Assembly: GCF_016612505.1 (NCBI RefSeq)
Contig: NZ_JAENRR010000008.1
Coordinates: forward strand, 1-64,000
From: Carboxylicivirga marina
GTDB taxonomy: Bacteria > Bacteroidota > Bacteroidia > Bacteroidales > Marinilabiliaceae
Reading direction: 5' to 3'
Length of the DNA stretch: 64,000 nucleotides
Shown here in pieces: positions 32,632 through 41,899 of the stretch; position 1 is the first letter of the stretch, and each line of letters begins with the position of its first letter. A model generated the notes under the pieces. It was not told the DNA's origin. It saw nothing but the letters and a program-made list of their open reading frames with translations, and made no database searches. A program made the translations under genes and the position numbers.

Positions 32632-33144
32632 ATGATTGAAAAAACTGTTACGGCTTACCGTGTGACGGAAGCTGAAGTAAAAAAGCAATTGAATATTGAG
32701 GTTGAGCATGTGGAGGATGATGGTTATATCAAAACTCTGATTGAGGCAGCCACCAATTATATAAGCGGCTACATCTGCGCTGATGTGGCGAAAACGAATT
32801 GTGTGCTTGAGGTGGAAGATACTGAGGTGAAGATTATCAACAATGCACCATTTCTTCAGCTCACAAAGGTTACTAATTCGGATAATGAGGATGTAACGAA
32901 CGATTGCAAGGTTCATGCCACTTACTCAGCATTTACTATCACTTTTCCTGAAGTGGGTAATTACAAAATTGAGTGGGTAAGCGGTTACAATAACTTACCA
33001 CCTGCACTTAAGCAAGCCATTATTATTAAAGCGGCTGATTTGTTTGACCCGGAGCGCTCAAGTGTGGTGATTGGTACCATTGTTAGTCAAACGCATTTGA
33101 TACCAGGATTAATTAATCAATTTGTAAGGAGCTATTGGGTATGA
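32632..33144 (+). CDS. Head-tail connector protein, gp6-like
   Basis: 170 residues. EAEVKKQLNIEVEHVEDDGYIKTLIEAA and LKQAIIIKAADLFDPERSS are typical of HK97 gp6-type adaptors, which form the first ring beneath the portal. The stop overlaps the next start (ATGA). Confidence 0.85.
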   Translation: MIEKTVTAYRVTEAEVKKQLNIEVEHVEDDGYIKTLIEAATNYISGYICADVAKTNCVLEVEDTEVKIINNAPFLQLTKVTNSDNEDVTNDCKVHATYSAFTITFPEVGNYKIEWVSGYNNLPPALKQAIIIKAADLFDPERSSVVIGTIVSQTHLIPGLINQFVRSYWV

Positions 33145-33452
33145 GAGCAGGCGCATTGAGACACAGAATTGAACTGCTTTCGGTAACAACTGAAAAGGTG
33201 CATGGTGAAATAATAACCAATACCACACCTAAAACAATCAGGTGCTTTATTCATAAAAATATCGGAAGCAAAAGCACGGATAATAATGAGGTTTTCAGCT
33301 TTAATCATCTCACATTTACTATTCGAAATCAGTTTACGATATCGAAAAAAGACCGCTTTAAATACGATGGTGAAGAATATCAAATTGAACACATGAGGCC
33401 ATCATATGACCGACGATGGCTGGATATTACAATTAAAAAGATTAATACGTAA
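33141..33452 (+). CDS. Head-tail adaptor (stopper) protein
   Basis: 103 residues from ATG 33141. MRAGALRHRIELLS, FTIRNQFTISKKDRFKYDGEEYQI and RRWLDITI match the phage head-tail adaptor/SPP1 gp16-like family, a small beta-barrel ring. The frame also opens at 33135, but the ATGA overlap supports 33141. Confidence 0.85.
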   Translation: MRAGALRHRIELLSVTTEKVHGEIITNTTPKTIRCFIHKNIGSKSTDNNEVFSFNHLTFTIRNQFTISKKDRFKYDGEEYQIEHMRPSYDRRWLDITIKKINT

Positions 33453-33955
33453 TGGGAACGATGGCCGAACGTGCTGGATCCAAAAGTAAAAAAGGATTTG
33501 GTGTGAGTATAGATGCTCAGGATTTTGTAATGGATGCGGAGCGATACGCTATACTAAGCTTTCGGGAGTTGCTTTCGGTTTTTAATCGCTCGCTAAGCCG
33601 GGCCACCGTTCAAACCATTGTTAAGGAAGCCAGGCGCGACTTAAAACGATACCTATCTTTTTCGGAGCACTCCACAGGAGAAACAGCCCGAAGCCTTGGT
33701 GTGAAATCGGGAAAAAAGACACCTATTGTTTTGGCTGGTGCGCGAATAACAAGCCGATATAATGGGCAGCTGGTCCATATACTTGATCAGGGAACTGATG
33801 AGCGAACGACTAAAAAGAATGGTGCTAACCGTGGGCGTGTTCTTGGGTTAAACTTCTACCTGGAGGCAATGAAAGCTAAAGGTGGTGACCTTGAGCAAAA
33901 GTTCAACATCTACCTCAAAGAAAATTACTTAAAACGGATAGTTAGTAAGGTATGA
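33452..33955 (+). CDS. Tail component, HK97 gp10-like
   Basis: 167 residues. Position between stopper and tail terminator, a helical N-terminus (LLSVFNRSLSRATVQTIVKEARRDLK) and the segment LVHILDQGTDER fit HK97 gp10-type proteins. Start overlaps the previous stop (TAATG). Confidence 0.7.
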   Translation: MGTMAERAGSKSKKGFGVSIDAQDFVMDAERYAILSFRELLSVFNRSLSRATVQTIVKEARRDLKRYLSFSEHSTGETARSLGVKSGKKTPIVLAGARITSRYNGQLVHILDQGTDERTTKKNGANRGRVLGLNFYLEAMKAKGGDLEQKFNIYLKENYLKRIVSKV

Positions 33956-34335
33956 TATTCATAGATAATGAGATTAATGAAATCTTAAATAATGCGAGCG
34001 GAGTAACTACTATCGTTGCAGATAGAATTTTCAGAGGTGTTATACCTGAAAATACACCGAATCCAGTTTTGCAATTTGGTTCGTCCATTGCTCCAAAGTC
34101 AAGATTTAAAGGAGGGCGTGAAGATAAAGCCGATTTAGTGGTGAAGGCTTATGCCAACTCAGACAATGATTGTTTGACCTTGCTTAATGAGGTTGACAAG
34201 GAGCTGGAAGGGCTGCAAGGAAAAAACGAAGAGACAGGCTTTGTTATTAACAACATTCAATTGGTTCGCATTTTCCCACCTGAAGAAGATGTTGACGGCT
34301 CCAATGTAAGGGCTGCTCAATACGAAGTTAGATAA
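33952..34335 (+). CDS. Tail terminator/completion protein, DUF3168-like
   Basis: 127 residues. GVTTIVADRIFRGVIPENTPNPVLQFG and LLNEVDKELEGLQG match DUF3168-type tail completion proteins, which cap the tail tube at the head end. It is coupled to its neighbour by ATGA. Confidence 0.8.
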   Translation: MIFIDNEINEILNNASGVTTIVADRIFRGVIPENTPNPVLQFGSSIAPKSRFKGGREDKADLVVKAYANSDNDCLTLLNEVDKELEGLQGKNEETGFVINNIQLVRIFPPEEDVDGSNVRAAQYEVR

Positions 34336-34353
34336 TTCAAAAATTGAAACATT

Positions 34354-34815
34354 ATGGCATTTAAAAAAGAGGTTATTGATGGCGTCAACATCCTTTTGAA
34401 AGTTGATGGCAAAGTCTTTGGCTTGCAAACTGATGGATCATTAAACATCGAACGCGAGACAAAAGAGGTAAAGTACAAGAAAACCGATAGGAGCGCTTCT
34501 ATTTGGGCACAGAAAACAGCTGGTATGATTAGCTGGAATATTTCTCAAAGTGGTTATTGGGTGCCGGTTAAAGCTGATGTAGACATTGTGAGCTTTAGAG
34601 ATTTGTTTGCAAAAATGACACATGCAACCGATTATGAGATTGAAGTTGTGCTTGAGTATAAAGATGGAAGTGCCGGAGCTGATACTTTGACTTATACAGG
34701 TCAGGCCATTATCAGCAACTTAACTCACAACCTTACTAATACTGGTGAGGATTCAACACTCTCATGTTCAGTTGAAGGAACTGATGCTTTGGTAGAAGCA
34801 GAAGTAGTAGCTTAA
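34354..34815 (+). CDS. Major tail tube protein
   Basis: 153 residues. FGLQTDGSLNIERETKEVKYKKTD, WNISQSGYW, and FRDLFAKMTHATDYEIEV match the siphovirus tail-tube family. It stands before a strong terminator, consistent with higher expression than downstream tail genes. Confidence 0.85.
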   Translation: MAFKKEVIDGVNILLKVDGKVFGLQTDGSLNIERETKEVKYKKTDRSASIWAQKTAGMISWNISQSGYWVPVKADVDIVSFRDLFAKMTHATDYEIEVVLEYKDGSAGADTLTYTGQAIISNLTHNLTNTGEDSTLSCSVEGTDALVEAEVVA

Positions 34816-34823
34816 TCATGATT

Positions 34824-34842
34824 GGGGCTTCGGCCCCTTTTT
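34824..34842 (+). terminator. UUCG-tetraloop attenuator after the tail tube gene
   Basis: GGGGC-TTCG-GCCCC followed by TTTTT, between tail tube and tail chaperone genes. The extra-stable tetraloop and T-run should terminate part of the transcripts and lower expression of downstream tail genes. Confidence 0.8.
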
Positions 34843-34855
34843 AATACTCAATAAA

Positions 34856-35140
34856 ATGGAAAAGACTATAAAGATTAACGGTAAAACCTACCGTATAAAG
34901 GAAACTTTAAGGGCTATTCTTGATTACGAGAATAACCAAAAAAAACAAACAGTAGATAGCTTAAGCGACCAAATAAAGATGCTGTTTTATGTGCTGAAGA
35001 ATGCTAATCGTAAAAAGACCGATGAGTTTGACAAATTCACAATCGGATATGAAGCTTTTTTGGATGCACTTGATGAAGACATGGAACTGTTTACCTCACT
35101 GACCAACCAGGAAGAAAAACAAGCAGTTAAAAAAAAATAG
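34856..35140 (+). CDS. Tail assembly chaperone, short (G-type) product
   Basis: 94 residues. KTIKINGKTYRIKETLRAILDYE and the acidic C-terminus fit small tail assembly chaperones. The frame ends in GTT followed by nine A and TAG. It is the upstream partner of a -1 frameshift that makes a longer chaperone (see next entry). Position between tail tube and tape measure is the canonical place. Confidence 0.75.
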   Translation: MEKTIKINGKTYRIKETLRAILDYENNQKKQTVDSLSDQIKMLFYVLKNANRKKTDEFDKFTIGYEAFLDALDEDMELFTSLTNQEEKQAVKKK

Positions 35141-35487
35141 AAGGTAAACCGGTTTCGATAAAAGAGATTTTTGGCGATATAGTTTGTAATACATCTGTAT
35201 CGCCTTCTTATTTCTGGTACGAGATGACCATTGAGGAACTGTATGCTATACAAGAATCAATTGGCAAAAAGATGCGTGATAAATGGGAACTGGTGCAACT
35301 TCAAACATTCCATTTGATGCAGCCTCATTTTACTGAAGAGGCACGAAAAGAAGTAACTCCACAAGATGTTTTCCCATTACCCTGGAAGGAAGTTAAAAAA
35401 GATCCGACGGAATTGAGCGAGGATAAAACAGCAATATTAAAACGACTGGAAAAAGCTAAGCCAACCAACAAGGTTGCTAAACTTTAA
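35129..35487 (+). CDS. Tail assembly chaperone, -1 frameshift extension (GT-type)
   Basis: Nine A at 35129-35137 form a slippery site just before the TAG of the short chaperone. In the -1 frame translation continues without a stop: IEGKPVSIKEIFGDI, YFWYEMTIEEL and on to residue KL at 35487. The full product (34856-35487) has about 209 residues. An internal ATG at 35224 alone would give an 87-residue piece, but the open -1 frame back to the slip site argues for the fusion, as in lambda G/GT. Confidence 0.75.
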
Positions 35488-35497
35488 AACGAATACG

Positions 35498-37831
35498 ATG
35501 GCCGGAACTATTGAGAGTAGAATTGCCCTGCGTGGTGATATCAGTGATGTAATGAAGAAAATGAGCACATACCAACGTAAAGTGTATGGTGTTAACAAAA
35601 AGGTTAATAAATCATTTTCAAACACGAATAGAGTTGTTGGTCAGCTTGGTGGGGTACTTGCAGGCTTGGGTGTTGGGATGGGCTTGAAGAAAATACTAGA
35701 TGTGTCGGGCGATTTTCAAAACTCAATGGCCCGGGTTAAGGCCATTACTCAGGCAACTGATGAAGATTTTAAAAAGCTTTCAAATACTGCTAAACAACTG
35801 GGTTCAACAACTCAATTTAGTGCCAGTCAGGCAGCTGAAGGTTTACAGTATTTAGGTATGGCCGGTTATAATACCGAGCAATCAATTGCAGCTTTGCCCT
35901 CTACTTTAAACCTGGCAGCTGCTGGAGCTATTGAATTAGGACAGGCAGCTGATATTGCTTCCAATGTTGTGGCCGGAATGGGTTATGACATTTCAGAGAC
36001 AGAACGAGTGATTGATGTATTGGCGCATACCTCGCGAACAGCGAATACCAATGTGACTGAAATGGGCGAAGCAGCGAAGAAAGCGGCTCCGGTGTTTGGT
36101 GGTTTGAATTTAGAAGTTGAGGAATTGGCACTTTCGGCTGCCATACTTGCCAACAATGGTATTAAAGGAGCCGATGCAGGAACCGCAATGGCCGGATCAT
36201 TATCCCGATTATTAAAACAGCCAAAAATGGTTGCCCAGGCACTTGATGAGTTAGGTGTTACCATTAACGAAACCTCCATTAAAAACGATGGTTTTATTGG
36301 CACGCTTGAGCGTTTAAGAGATGCCGGTATCAATAACACTCAGATGGCGCAGATATTTGGTGACCACTGGAAAAGTATTGGTACTATTATCAATACCTCT
36401 GAAAGTGAGTTAACCCGATTGACAAAAGCGATAGGCAACAGTCAGGGTGCTGCTGAAAGTATGGCGAAAGATGGTGTTGGAGTGTGGCAAAAAGGCATGA
36501 ATCAGCTCAACTCCGCTATTGAGGGGTTAATGATACGATTGGGCGAAGGTGGTTTGTTAGGATTTGTAACTCAACTGGTATCCAATATTACTTATTTCGT
36601 GGGTGTTCTAAGTAATATGACAGGAAGCTTTGAAAATGCCATTCCTGTTATTTATGGTGCAGCTACTGCAATAACAGCACTTTATGCAGCAATGACAGGC
36701 GGATTAAGTGCAATAACTACCGCTATTGCTGTTGGAGCTGTTGGTATTGTTGCCTACTGGAATGATATCATTAGGGCTATAGAGAACGGAATTAATGCGG
36801 TGATTGATTTCATTAATCAGTCAGACACTTTGAGAACTGTTTTTATCGCAGTGAGCGAGAACATTAAATTCTTTTGGGTGAGTGTTAAAACTTACTTTGG
36901 CTTAGCAATTGACTATATCCAAACAGCTGGTGAGTTTATCTATCGGATATTTGAAGGAATATGGCTCAAAGTGAAATCATTATTTACCGATGATGATTAC
37001 TCCTTTATTGATGGGATCACTACAGAATTTAAAGAGGCATTTAATGAGATTAAAGAAGCCGGAAAAAAAGCCAGTGATATTCTGAACAATCAATTTCAAA
37101 CGGCGGTAAAAAAAATAAAAGATGCCTATGACGGTAAAGAGATTGCTCATGTAAAACTGAACCTTACTACAACAACAGGCTCAAAAGGTAAAGAGGTAAA
37201 TGGTAATGTGGGTCAGGCGAAACCAGCTATTGAAAGCTTTGGTGAAGACTTTGAGTTTGAAGAGTTGAATGAGGGGCTTGATATTGTTGATAGTAAAATC
37301 ATCAATATGAACGAAGAGCTTCAGTCGCTTGGCAATTCGTTTAGTACTGTTTTTGGTGGAGCTTCGGATAGTTTAGGCTCATTTATTGGCAAAGCACTTA
37401 GCTCAACACCAAAGCTGATTGAGAACCTTCAGAAACTGGGACTAGTACAAAAGCAACAAGCTATTCAAGAGGTAGCACAAAATCAGGCTAAGGCTATGTC
37501 GGGTGGTGCTGCATCAGGCGCAAAGCTTCCATTTCCTGCTAATATAGCAGCAATAGCCGCCGTGCTTGCAACAGTAACAAGCGTGTTTGCCAGTCTACCA
37601 AAATTTGAGGATGGTGGTGTTGTTGGTGGCAACTCCTACTATGGAGATAAAATACTAGCCCGGGTTAATTCAAAAGAGCTGATACTTAATAGGCAGCAAC
37701 AAGCCTCATTATACAATCAAATGAATAGCGGCCTGGAGGGTTCATTCCAGATTGGTGAAGCCAGAGTAAGAGGAGGAGATATTATCTACGCGATTGAATA
37801 CACAAGCAAAAACCGCAAACGAAATGGTTAA
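35498..37831 (+). CDS. Tail tape measure protein, TP901 family
   Basis: 777 residues from ATG 35498. QFSASQAAEGLQYLGMAGY, ASNVVAGMGYDISETERVID, and TSRTANTNVTEMGEAAKKA mark the TP901 core (about 60-290). Membrane-prone helices follow (about 365-430 and 665-710). At about 1.5 angstrom per residue the tail would be roughly 115 nm; this is a family rule of thumb. The frame opens earlier at 35474, but ATG 35498 is the natural start. Confidence 0.9.
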   Translation: MAGTIESRIALRGDISDVMKKMSTYQRKVYGVNKKVNKSFSNTNRVVGQLGGVLAGLGVGMGLKKILDVSGDFQNSMARVKAITQATDEDFKKLSNTAKQLGSTTQFSASQAAEGLQYLGMAGYNTEQSIAALPSTLNLAAAGAIELGQAADIASNVVAGMGYDISETERVIDVLAHTSRTANTNVTEMGEAAKKAAPVFGGLNLEVEELALSAAILANNGIKGADAGTAMAGSLSRLLKQPKMVAQALDELGVTINETSIKNDGFIGTLERLRDAGINNTQMAQIFGDHWKSIGTIINTSESELTRLTKAIGNSQGAAESMAKDGVGVWQKGMNQLNSAIEGLMIRLGEGGLLGFVTQLVSNITYFVGVLSNMTGSFENAIPVIYGAATAITALYAAMTGGLSAITTAIAVGAVGIVAYWNDIIRAIENGINAVIDFINQSDTLRTVFIAVSENIKFFWVSVKTYFGLAIDYIQTAGEFIYRIFEGIWLKVKSLFTDDDYSFIDGITTEFKEAFNEIKEAGKKASDILNNQFQTAVKKIKDAYDGKEIAHVKLNLTTTTGSKGKEVNGNVGQAKPAIESFGEDFEFEELNEGLDIVDSKIINMNEELQSLGNSFSTVFGGASDSLGSFIGKALSSTPKLIENLQKLGLVQKQQAIQEVAQNQAKAMSGGAASGAKLPFPANIAAIAAVLATVTSVFASLPKFEDGGVVGGNSYYGDKILARVNSKELILNRQQQASLYNQMNSGLEGSFQIGEARVRGGDIIYAIEYTSKNRKRNG

Positions 37832-39764
37832 AGTTTATGAGTTGAAGTATGATGACTTCCAAGGAAAGGAGGTCATCATTTCTATATACGATGCAAATGA
37901 AACGGTGCAAGGTGAAATAACATCCATCAAAGGAGATGTAAATCCTTTTTCTGTCACTTACAATTGTGACAAGAATATTATTACCTCAAATGCTACCTTA
38001 TCGATATTGAGTGAAGTGGACCGTCAATTTGAATGGATGATTGATCGTGACCGTTTCCGCTGGGTTATTAAAGTAGAAAGAGCGGCGACTTTAATTTGGG
38101 AGGGCTATATTGATACAGAAAGTTATGAAGAGGACTATGGAGATACCTTCAATTACTTCGTGACTTTTCAGTGCAACGATGGCCTTGGCCTGCTCAACCG
38201 TGTGCGAGTAGATGAGATAGGATTAGATTTTGAGAACCTGGTGCATCCTAATGAAGTGCTGCAAAAGATTACTGCCTTTTATACCAACTTAAATACAGCA
38301 GTGAGTGGTAGTAGTTCGGTGCAGGTTGAGAACCCTTTGAACTTGACTTTTGAATCGTTTTTGACAACAGTGTTGATCAACCCCAGCAGCTATATTGATG
38401 AGGATGGTGAGTACTTGTTTTGCGACGAGGCACTGGAGAGTTTTATGAAGCCACTTAAGTTGAAAATGTATCGTGCGGGTGATGGTCTGAAGTATTACAA
38501 TGAGAATGATATAAAGAATAATGCGCCACTGGTGCAGGGTGTTGACTGGGAGAATAAAGGCAAAGGGCAATCGATGAGTATAGTGCCTGCTATAAATGAA
38601 CAAGTAGTGAAGTACGATAATTACCGTGTGAGTCACCTGGTGAAAGATACTTTGAGTGATGGTGCCAGCTTTGATGAGTCGACCCAAACAGACAACGGTG
38701 CCAATGATGGTATGGCTAAATATACCACAGCTAAGGGCTGGACTTTAGAGAGTGCCAGTGGTCATTTTTTTGGCCGTTTTATAAGCAAGGATGAGGATAG
38801 CAATGTGAGTGTTGATGGTGATGGCTTTTTGTATGTGAAGAATAATGCTAAAGACGCCGGTAACCATGTGCCAGCCTTTAGGTATGTGAGTGACTACCCA
38901 TGTTATTGTTGCGCTGATAAAGCGGTGGTGAAAGTTACCATGCAAATACGTCCATACCATGCCAGCACTATTAGTTATTGGCGAGGTATTGTGAGGGCAC
39001 GGCTTAAGTTTGAGCAAAATGGCGAAAGTGAGTACTATATGAGTAACTCAGCATCGGCCAATATTGCCTGGCGTGTTAATGAGAATCATATTGATTTGCT
39101 GTGTCAAACAGAAGATGGTACCAATACCGAGATAAAAGGCACACCTGAATATGATGAGCTGGAGAACGAAGGTTGGTTTACAGTGTGTGTGCGTAATAAC
39201 TTCCCATTGTCGCGCAATGGTAATGGAAAAATGACCTTTGAGATACTTGACAGTATTGACTTGTTTGGTGGTGAAACTGGAGGAAACGCCGCAGAAGGTG
39301 TGCTGATAAAGAACCTGGCTCTGGAGGTGACCAGTGAGGAAGGTGATAACAAGGTTACCGAGTACAAGATGTTTGATGACGCCTTGAAATATCGTGACAA
39401 GAAAAGTACAACGATTTATTGTGGGACTCATCAAGGTGGCCTAGAGCTTGGGCAGTTTTTAATAAAAGAAGCAGATGCTAATGCTCCACTTTATCCGGCC
39501 AAATATATGCCTGTGAGTAAGGTGAAATATACCACAGATAACCAGTTGTATGATACAATAGAAGATTACCTGCTTGAGAGTAATTACAATCAGGACAGTG
39601 AAGCACGCATCCGCTTATCGAACATACTGATTAATACACTGGACGTGTACCCTGATAATATTATTAAAGAGGATGGTTACCCCACTAAAACCTTTAAACT
39701 GGAGAAGGTGGAAAAGGATTTCGAGCGTGGCCTGAGTAAGATAACCATTAAAGAAATAATCTGA
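37824..39764 (+). CDS. Distal tail/tail hub protein
   Basis: 646 residues from ATG 37824, overlapping the tape measure stop. The N-terminal 140 residues (KVYELKYDDFQGKEVIISIYD, RDRFRWVIKVERAATLIWEGYI) resemble Dit-like or hub domains of Bacteroidota phages; a central beta-rich region resembles a carbohydrate-binding fold. It should cap the tail tip between tape measure and fibre. Confidence 0.65.
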   Translation: MVKVYELKYDDFQGKEVIISIYDANETVQGEITSIKGDVNPFSVTYNCDKNIITSNATLSILSEVDRQFEWMIDRDRFRWVIKVERAATLIWEGYIDTESYEEDYGDTFNYFVTFQCNDGLGLLNRVRVDEIGLDFENLVHPNEVLQKITAFYTNLNTAVSGSSSVQVENPLNLTFESFLTTVLINPSSYIDEDGEYLFCDEALESFMKPLKLKMYRAGDGLKYYNENDIKNNAPLVQGVDWENKGKGQSMSIVPAINEQVVKYDNYRVSHLVKDTLSDGASFDESTQTDNGANDGMAKYTTAKGWTLESASGHFFGRFISKDEDSNVSVDGDGFLYVKNNAKDAGNHVPAFRYVSDYPCYCCADKAVVKVTMQIRPYHASTISYWRGIVRARLKFEQNGESEYYMSNSASANIAWRVNENHIDLLCQTEDGTNTEIKGTPEYDELENEGWFTVCVRNNFPLSRNGNGKMTFEILDSIDLFGGETGGNAAEGVLIKNLALEVTSEEGDNKVTEYKMFDDALKYRDKKSTTIYCGTHQGGLELGQFLIKEADANAPLYPAKYMPVSKVKYTTDNQLYDTIEDYLLESNYNQDSEARIRLSNILINTLDVYPDNIIKEDGYPTKTFKLEKVEKDFERGLSKITIKEII

Positions 39765-41899
39765 TGGCAGTTAAGAAAAGTAAACTAAGTGTAAGCAGAG
39801 AACTTGGCCGTAATAAGCGGATTATTTCGGGTGTTGGCTCAGGTGCCACTAATGGAGGTGGCGGTGCATTTGGTGGTGGTATTAATATATCTGGCTTACC
39901 ATTGGCGACAGAGTTAGCAGGGAAGTTCTGGGTAATAGATAAGGAAGGAAGTGAAAGTCCGGAGCGCACGCCTTTTGTAGACGGATTACCCAAAGCCACT
40001 TTTGAAAGCATGTTTGAACTAGTTGACAACGAAGGCGCCCCCTACATACGTGCCAAATACAACTTTACCAGCGATGGCGAAATAATGGCCTTTGCGGATA
40101 GTGGACAACTGCCTGCCAGTATATGGGATAGCCTACCAAAAGCAACCACCACCGTACTCGGCGGCGTTAAAGTGGGCACAGGCTTAAAAATTGATGCTAA
40201 CGGCCTGCTATCAATTGATGGCGAACTGGGTGGCGGTGTTAGTAGTTGGAACGACTTAAGCGACAAACCCACATGGCTCAACTATGGAACCAAAGCATTA
40301 TTCGAGGCTGGGCATGGTCATGCCTGGAGTCAGATAACAAGTAAACCAAGCACGTTTACACCAAGTTCTCACGCTCACCCATACGAACCGGTGTTTGGCA
40401 AAAACACTGCTTTTAATAAGAATTTTGGCACAACCAGCAGCACGGTAGCGCAGGGTAATGATAGTCGGATTAACAACGGACAGACAGCTTATGGATGGGG
40501 TAACCATAGCAGTGCTGGGTATGCACTGGCACACTCGCACCCTTATCTTGGTTCTTCAGCCACAGCGGTTGATAGTGATAAGCTTGGTGGTTCTGTTGCC
40601 AGTGAGTATGCGCTGAAAGATGCACACGAATACATTTCCGGCTTATGGTCGTTTGATGTGCAAGTGGGCACGGTTCCTTTTTTGGTGCCAGCGGCGAAGA
40701 ATGGCCGGGTGATTAATTTGAATGCTGACTTGTTGGATGGGTATCATAGTAGTGCATTTCCGATGAAGAGTGAAGCAGCTGTAATTACAAGCGGATGGAC
40801 GTTTAATAGCAGTACGAAAATAAGTGCAGGTGCAGGTATTTATGCTAAAACAGATAGTGCATCAGCTTTTTTTATTAGTCGTCAAAACGCAGCGGGAAGT
40901 ACGCGACAAGGTATTTATATGTACCCAAGTACCCTTGATGTACTTGCAGGTGGTGGATGGAAAATGCGTGTTAATGGTACAGGTGTAAGAATTGGTGATA
41001 ATGGTAATGCCACAGAAGCACTCGATGTTAATGGTAATGGTAAGTTTAGCGGTAAGTTGATACTTTCTAGCTCTGGGGAGAATTTAATGTTAGGGTATAA
41101 CAATACTTACACTAACCCTTATTTTGCTTTTTATGAAAGTACTTCTCGTAAAGCTTATATTCAATGGCACGGTGATACAGGATTATTTAAGTTTTATAAT
41201 GATGAAGTTGATAAAGCTTTTTATTTAGGTGCTACAAGTTATTTAACATCTTATTTAGGTGTTAATAAGACTACAGCTCCAACTGAAGCACTTGATGTTA
41301 ATGGTAATATTCTTGCATCTTCCGCTGTGAAAGTTGTTTCAACATATACTTCTACTTTAGCCTCTAATAGTCTTAGTTTTAATAGAAATAGCGCAAGTTA
41401 TATAGACCAAGCAAATGCAAGTGGTTATTTGGCTTTTAGACATGCTTCTGTAATTAAAATGCGTGTAGCTAGTAATGGAGTCTCTATTAATGGAAGTGGC
41501 TCAGCAGCTGCGCCTACCCAAGCCCTCACCGTCACTGGCGATATCCTCGCCTCCGGCGAAGTTGAATCCTACTCAGATATTCGCCTAAAAAGCAACTTTA
41601 AAATTATACGTAATCCATTGGCTCGCCTTCGGCAGCTAAAGGGTTGTACCTATGATAAAGATGACCGCCGCTCGGCTGGGTTAATAGCTCAGCATGTGCA
41701 ACGAGTTTTACCTGAAGCGGTGCGCGGAGCTGCAACAAAAGACACCTACCTATCGATTGTTGATAGTGCTTTGACTGGCTTAATGGTTGAGGGTATTAAG
41801 GCGGTGGATAGAAAGACGAAGAATAACAGAGAGCGCATTGAAAGGTTGGAGCAAGAGAATAAGCAATTGAAAAGAGAACTTGAAAAATTGAGAGCGTAA
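39764..41899 (+). CDS. Tail fibre with C-terminal S74 intramolecular chaperone
   Basis: 711 residues. Gly-rich repeats in the N-terminal half, then receptor-binding segments with paired PTEALDVNGN motifs (about 420 and 507). The C-terminus is an S74 autoprotease/chaperone: YSDIRLKSNF holds the Ser604-Lys609 dyad, followed by GLIAQHVQ and a coiled coil. The chaperone trims itself after trimer assembly. The DNA from about 40820 to 41500 is visibly T-rich compared with both flanks, suggesting module exchange. Confidence 0.88.
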   Translation: MAVKKSKLSVSRELGRNKRIISGVGSGATNGGGGAFGGGINISGLPLATELAGKFWVIDKEGSESPERTPFVDGLPKATFESMFELVDNEGAPYIRAKYNFTSDGEIMAFADSGQLPASIWDSLPKATTTVLGGVKVGTGLKIDANGLLSIDGELGGGVSSWNDLSDKPTWLNYGTKALFEAGHGHAWSQITSKPSTFTPSSHAHPYEPVFGKNTAFNKNFGTTSSTVAQGNDSRINNGQTAYGWGNHSSAGYALAHSHPYLGSSATAVDSDKLGGSVASEYALKDAHEYISGLWSFDVQVGTVPFLVPAAKNGRVINLNADLLDGYHSSAFPMKSEAAVITSGWTFNSSTKISAGAGIYAKTDSASAFFISRQNAAGSTRQGIYMYPSTLDVLAGGGWKMRVNGTGVRIGDNGNATEALDVNGNGKFSGKLILSSSGENLMLGYNNTYTNPYFAFYESTSRKAYIQWHGDTGLFKFYNDEVDKAFYLGATSYLTSYLGVNKTTAPTEALDVNGNILASSAVKVVSTYTSTLASNSLSFNRNSASYIDQANASGYLAFRHASVIKMRVASNGVSINGSGSAAAPTQALTVTGDILASGEVESYSDIRLKSNFKIIRNPLARLRQLKGCTYDKDDRRSAGLIAQHVQRVLPEAVRGAATKDTYLSIVDSALTGLMVEGIKAVDRKTKNNRERIERLEQENKQLKRELEKLRA

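Noticed and set aside
35224-35487. Independent 87-residue tail gene starting at ATG 35224
   Set aside because: The same frame is open back to the nine-A slippery site, so a -1 frameshift extension of the preceding chaperone explains it better.
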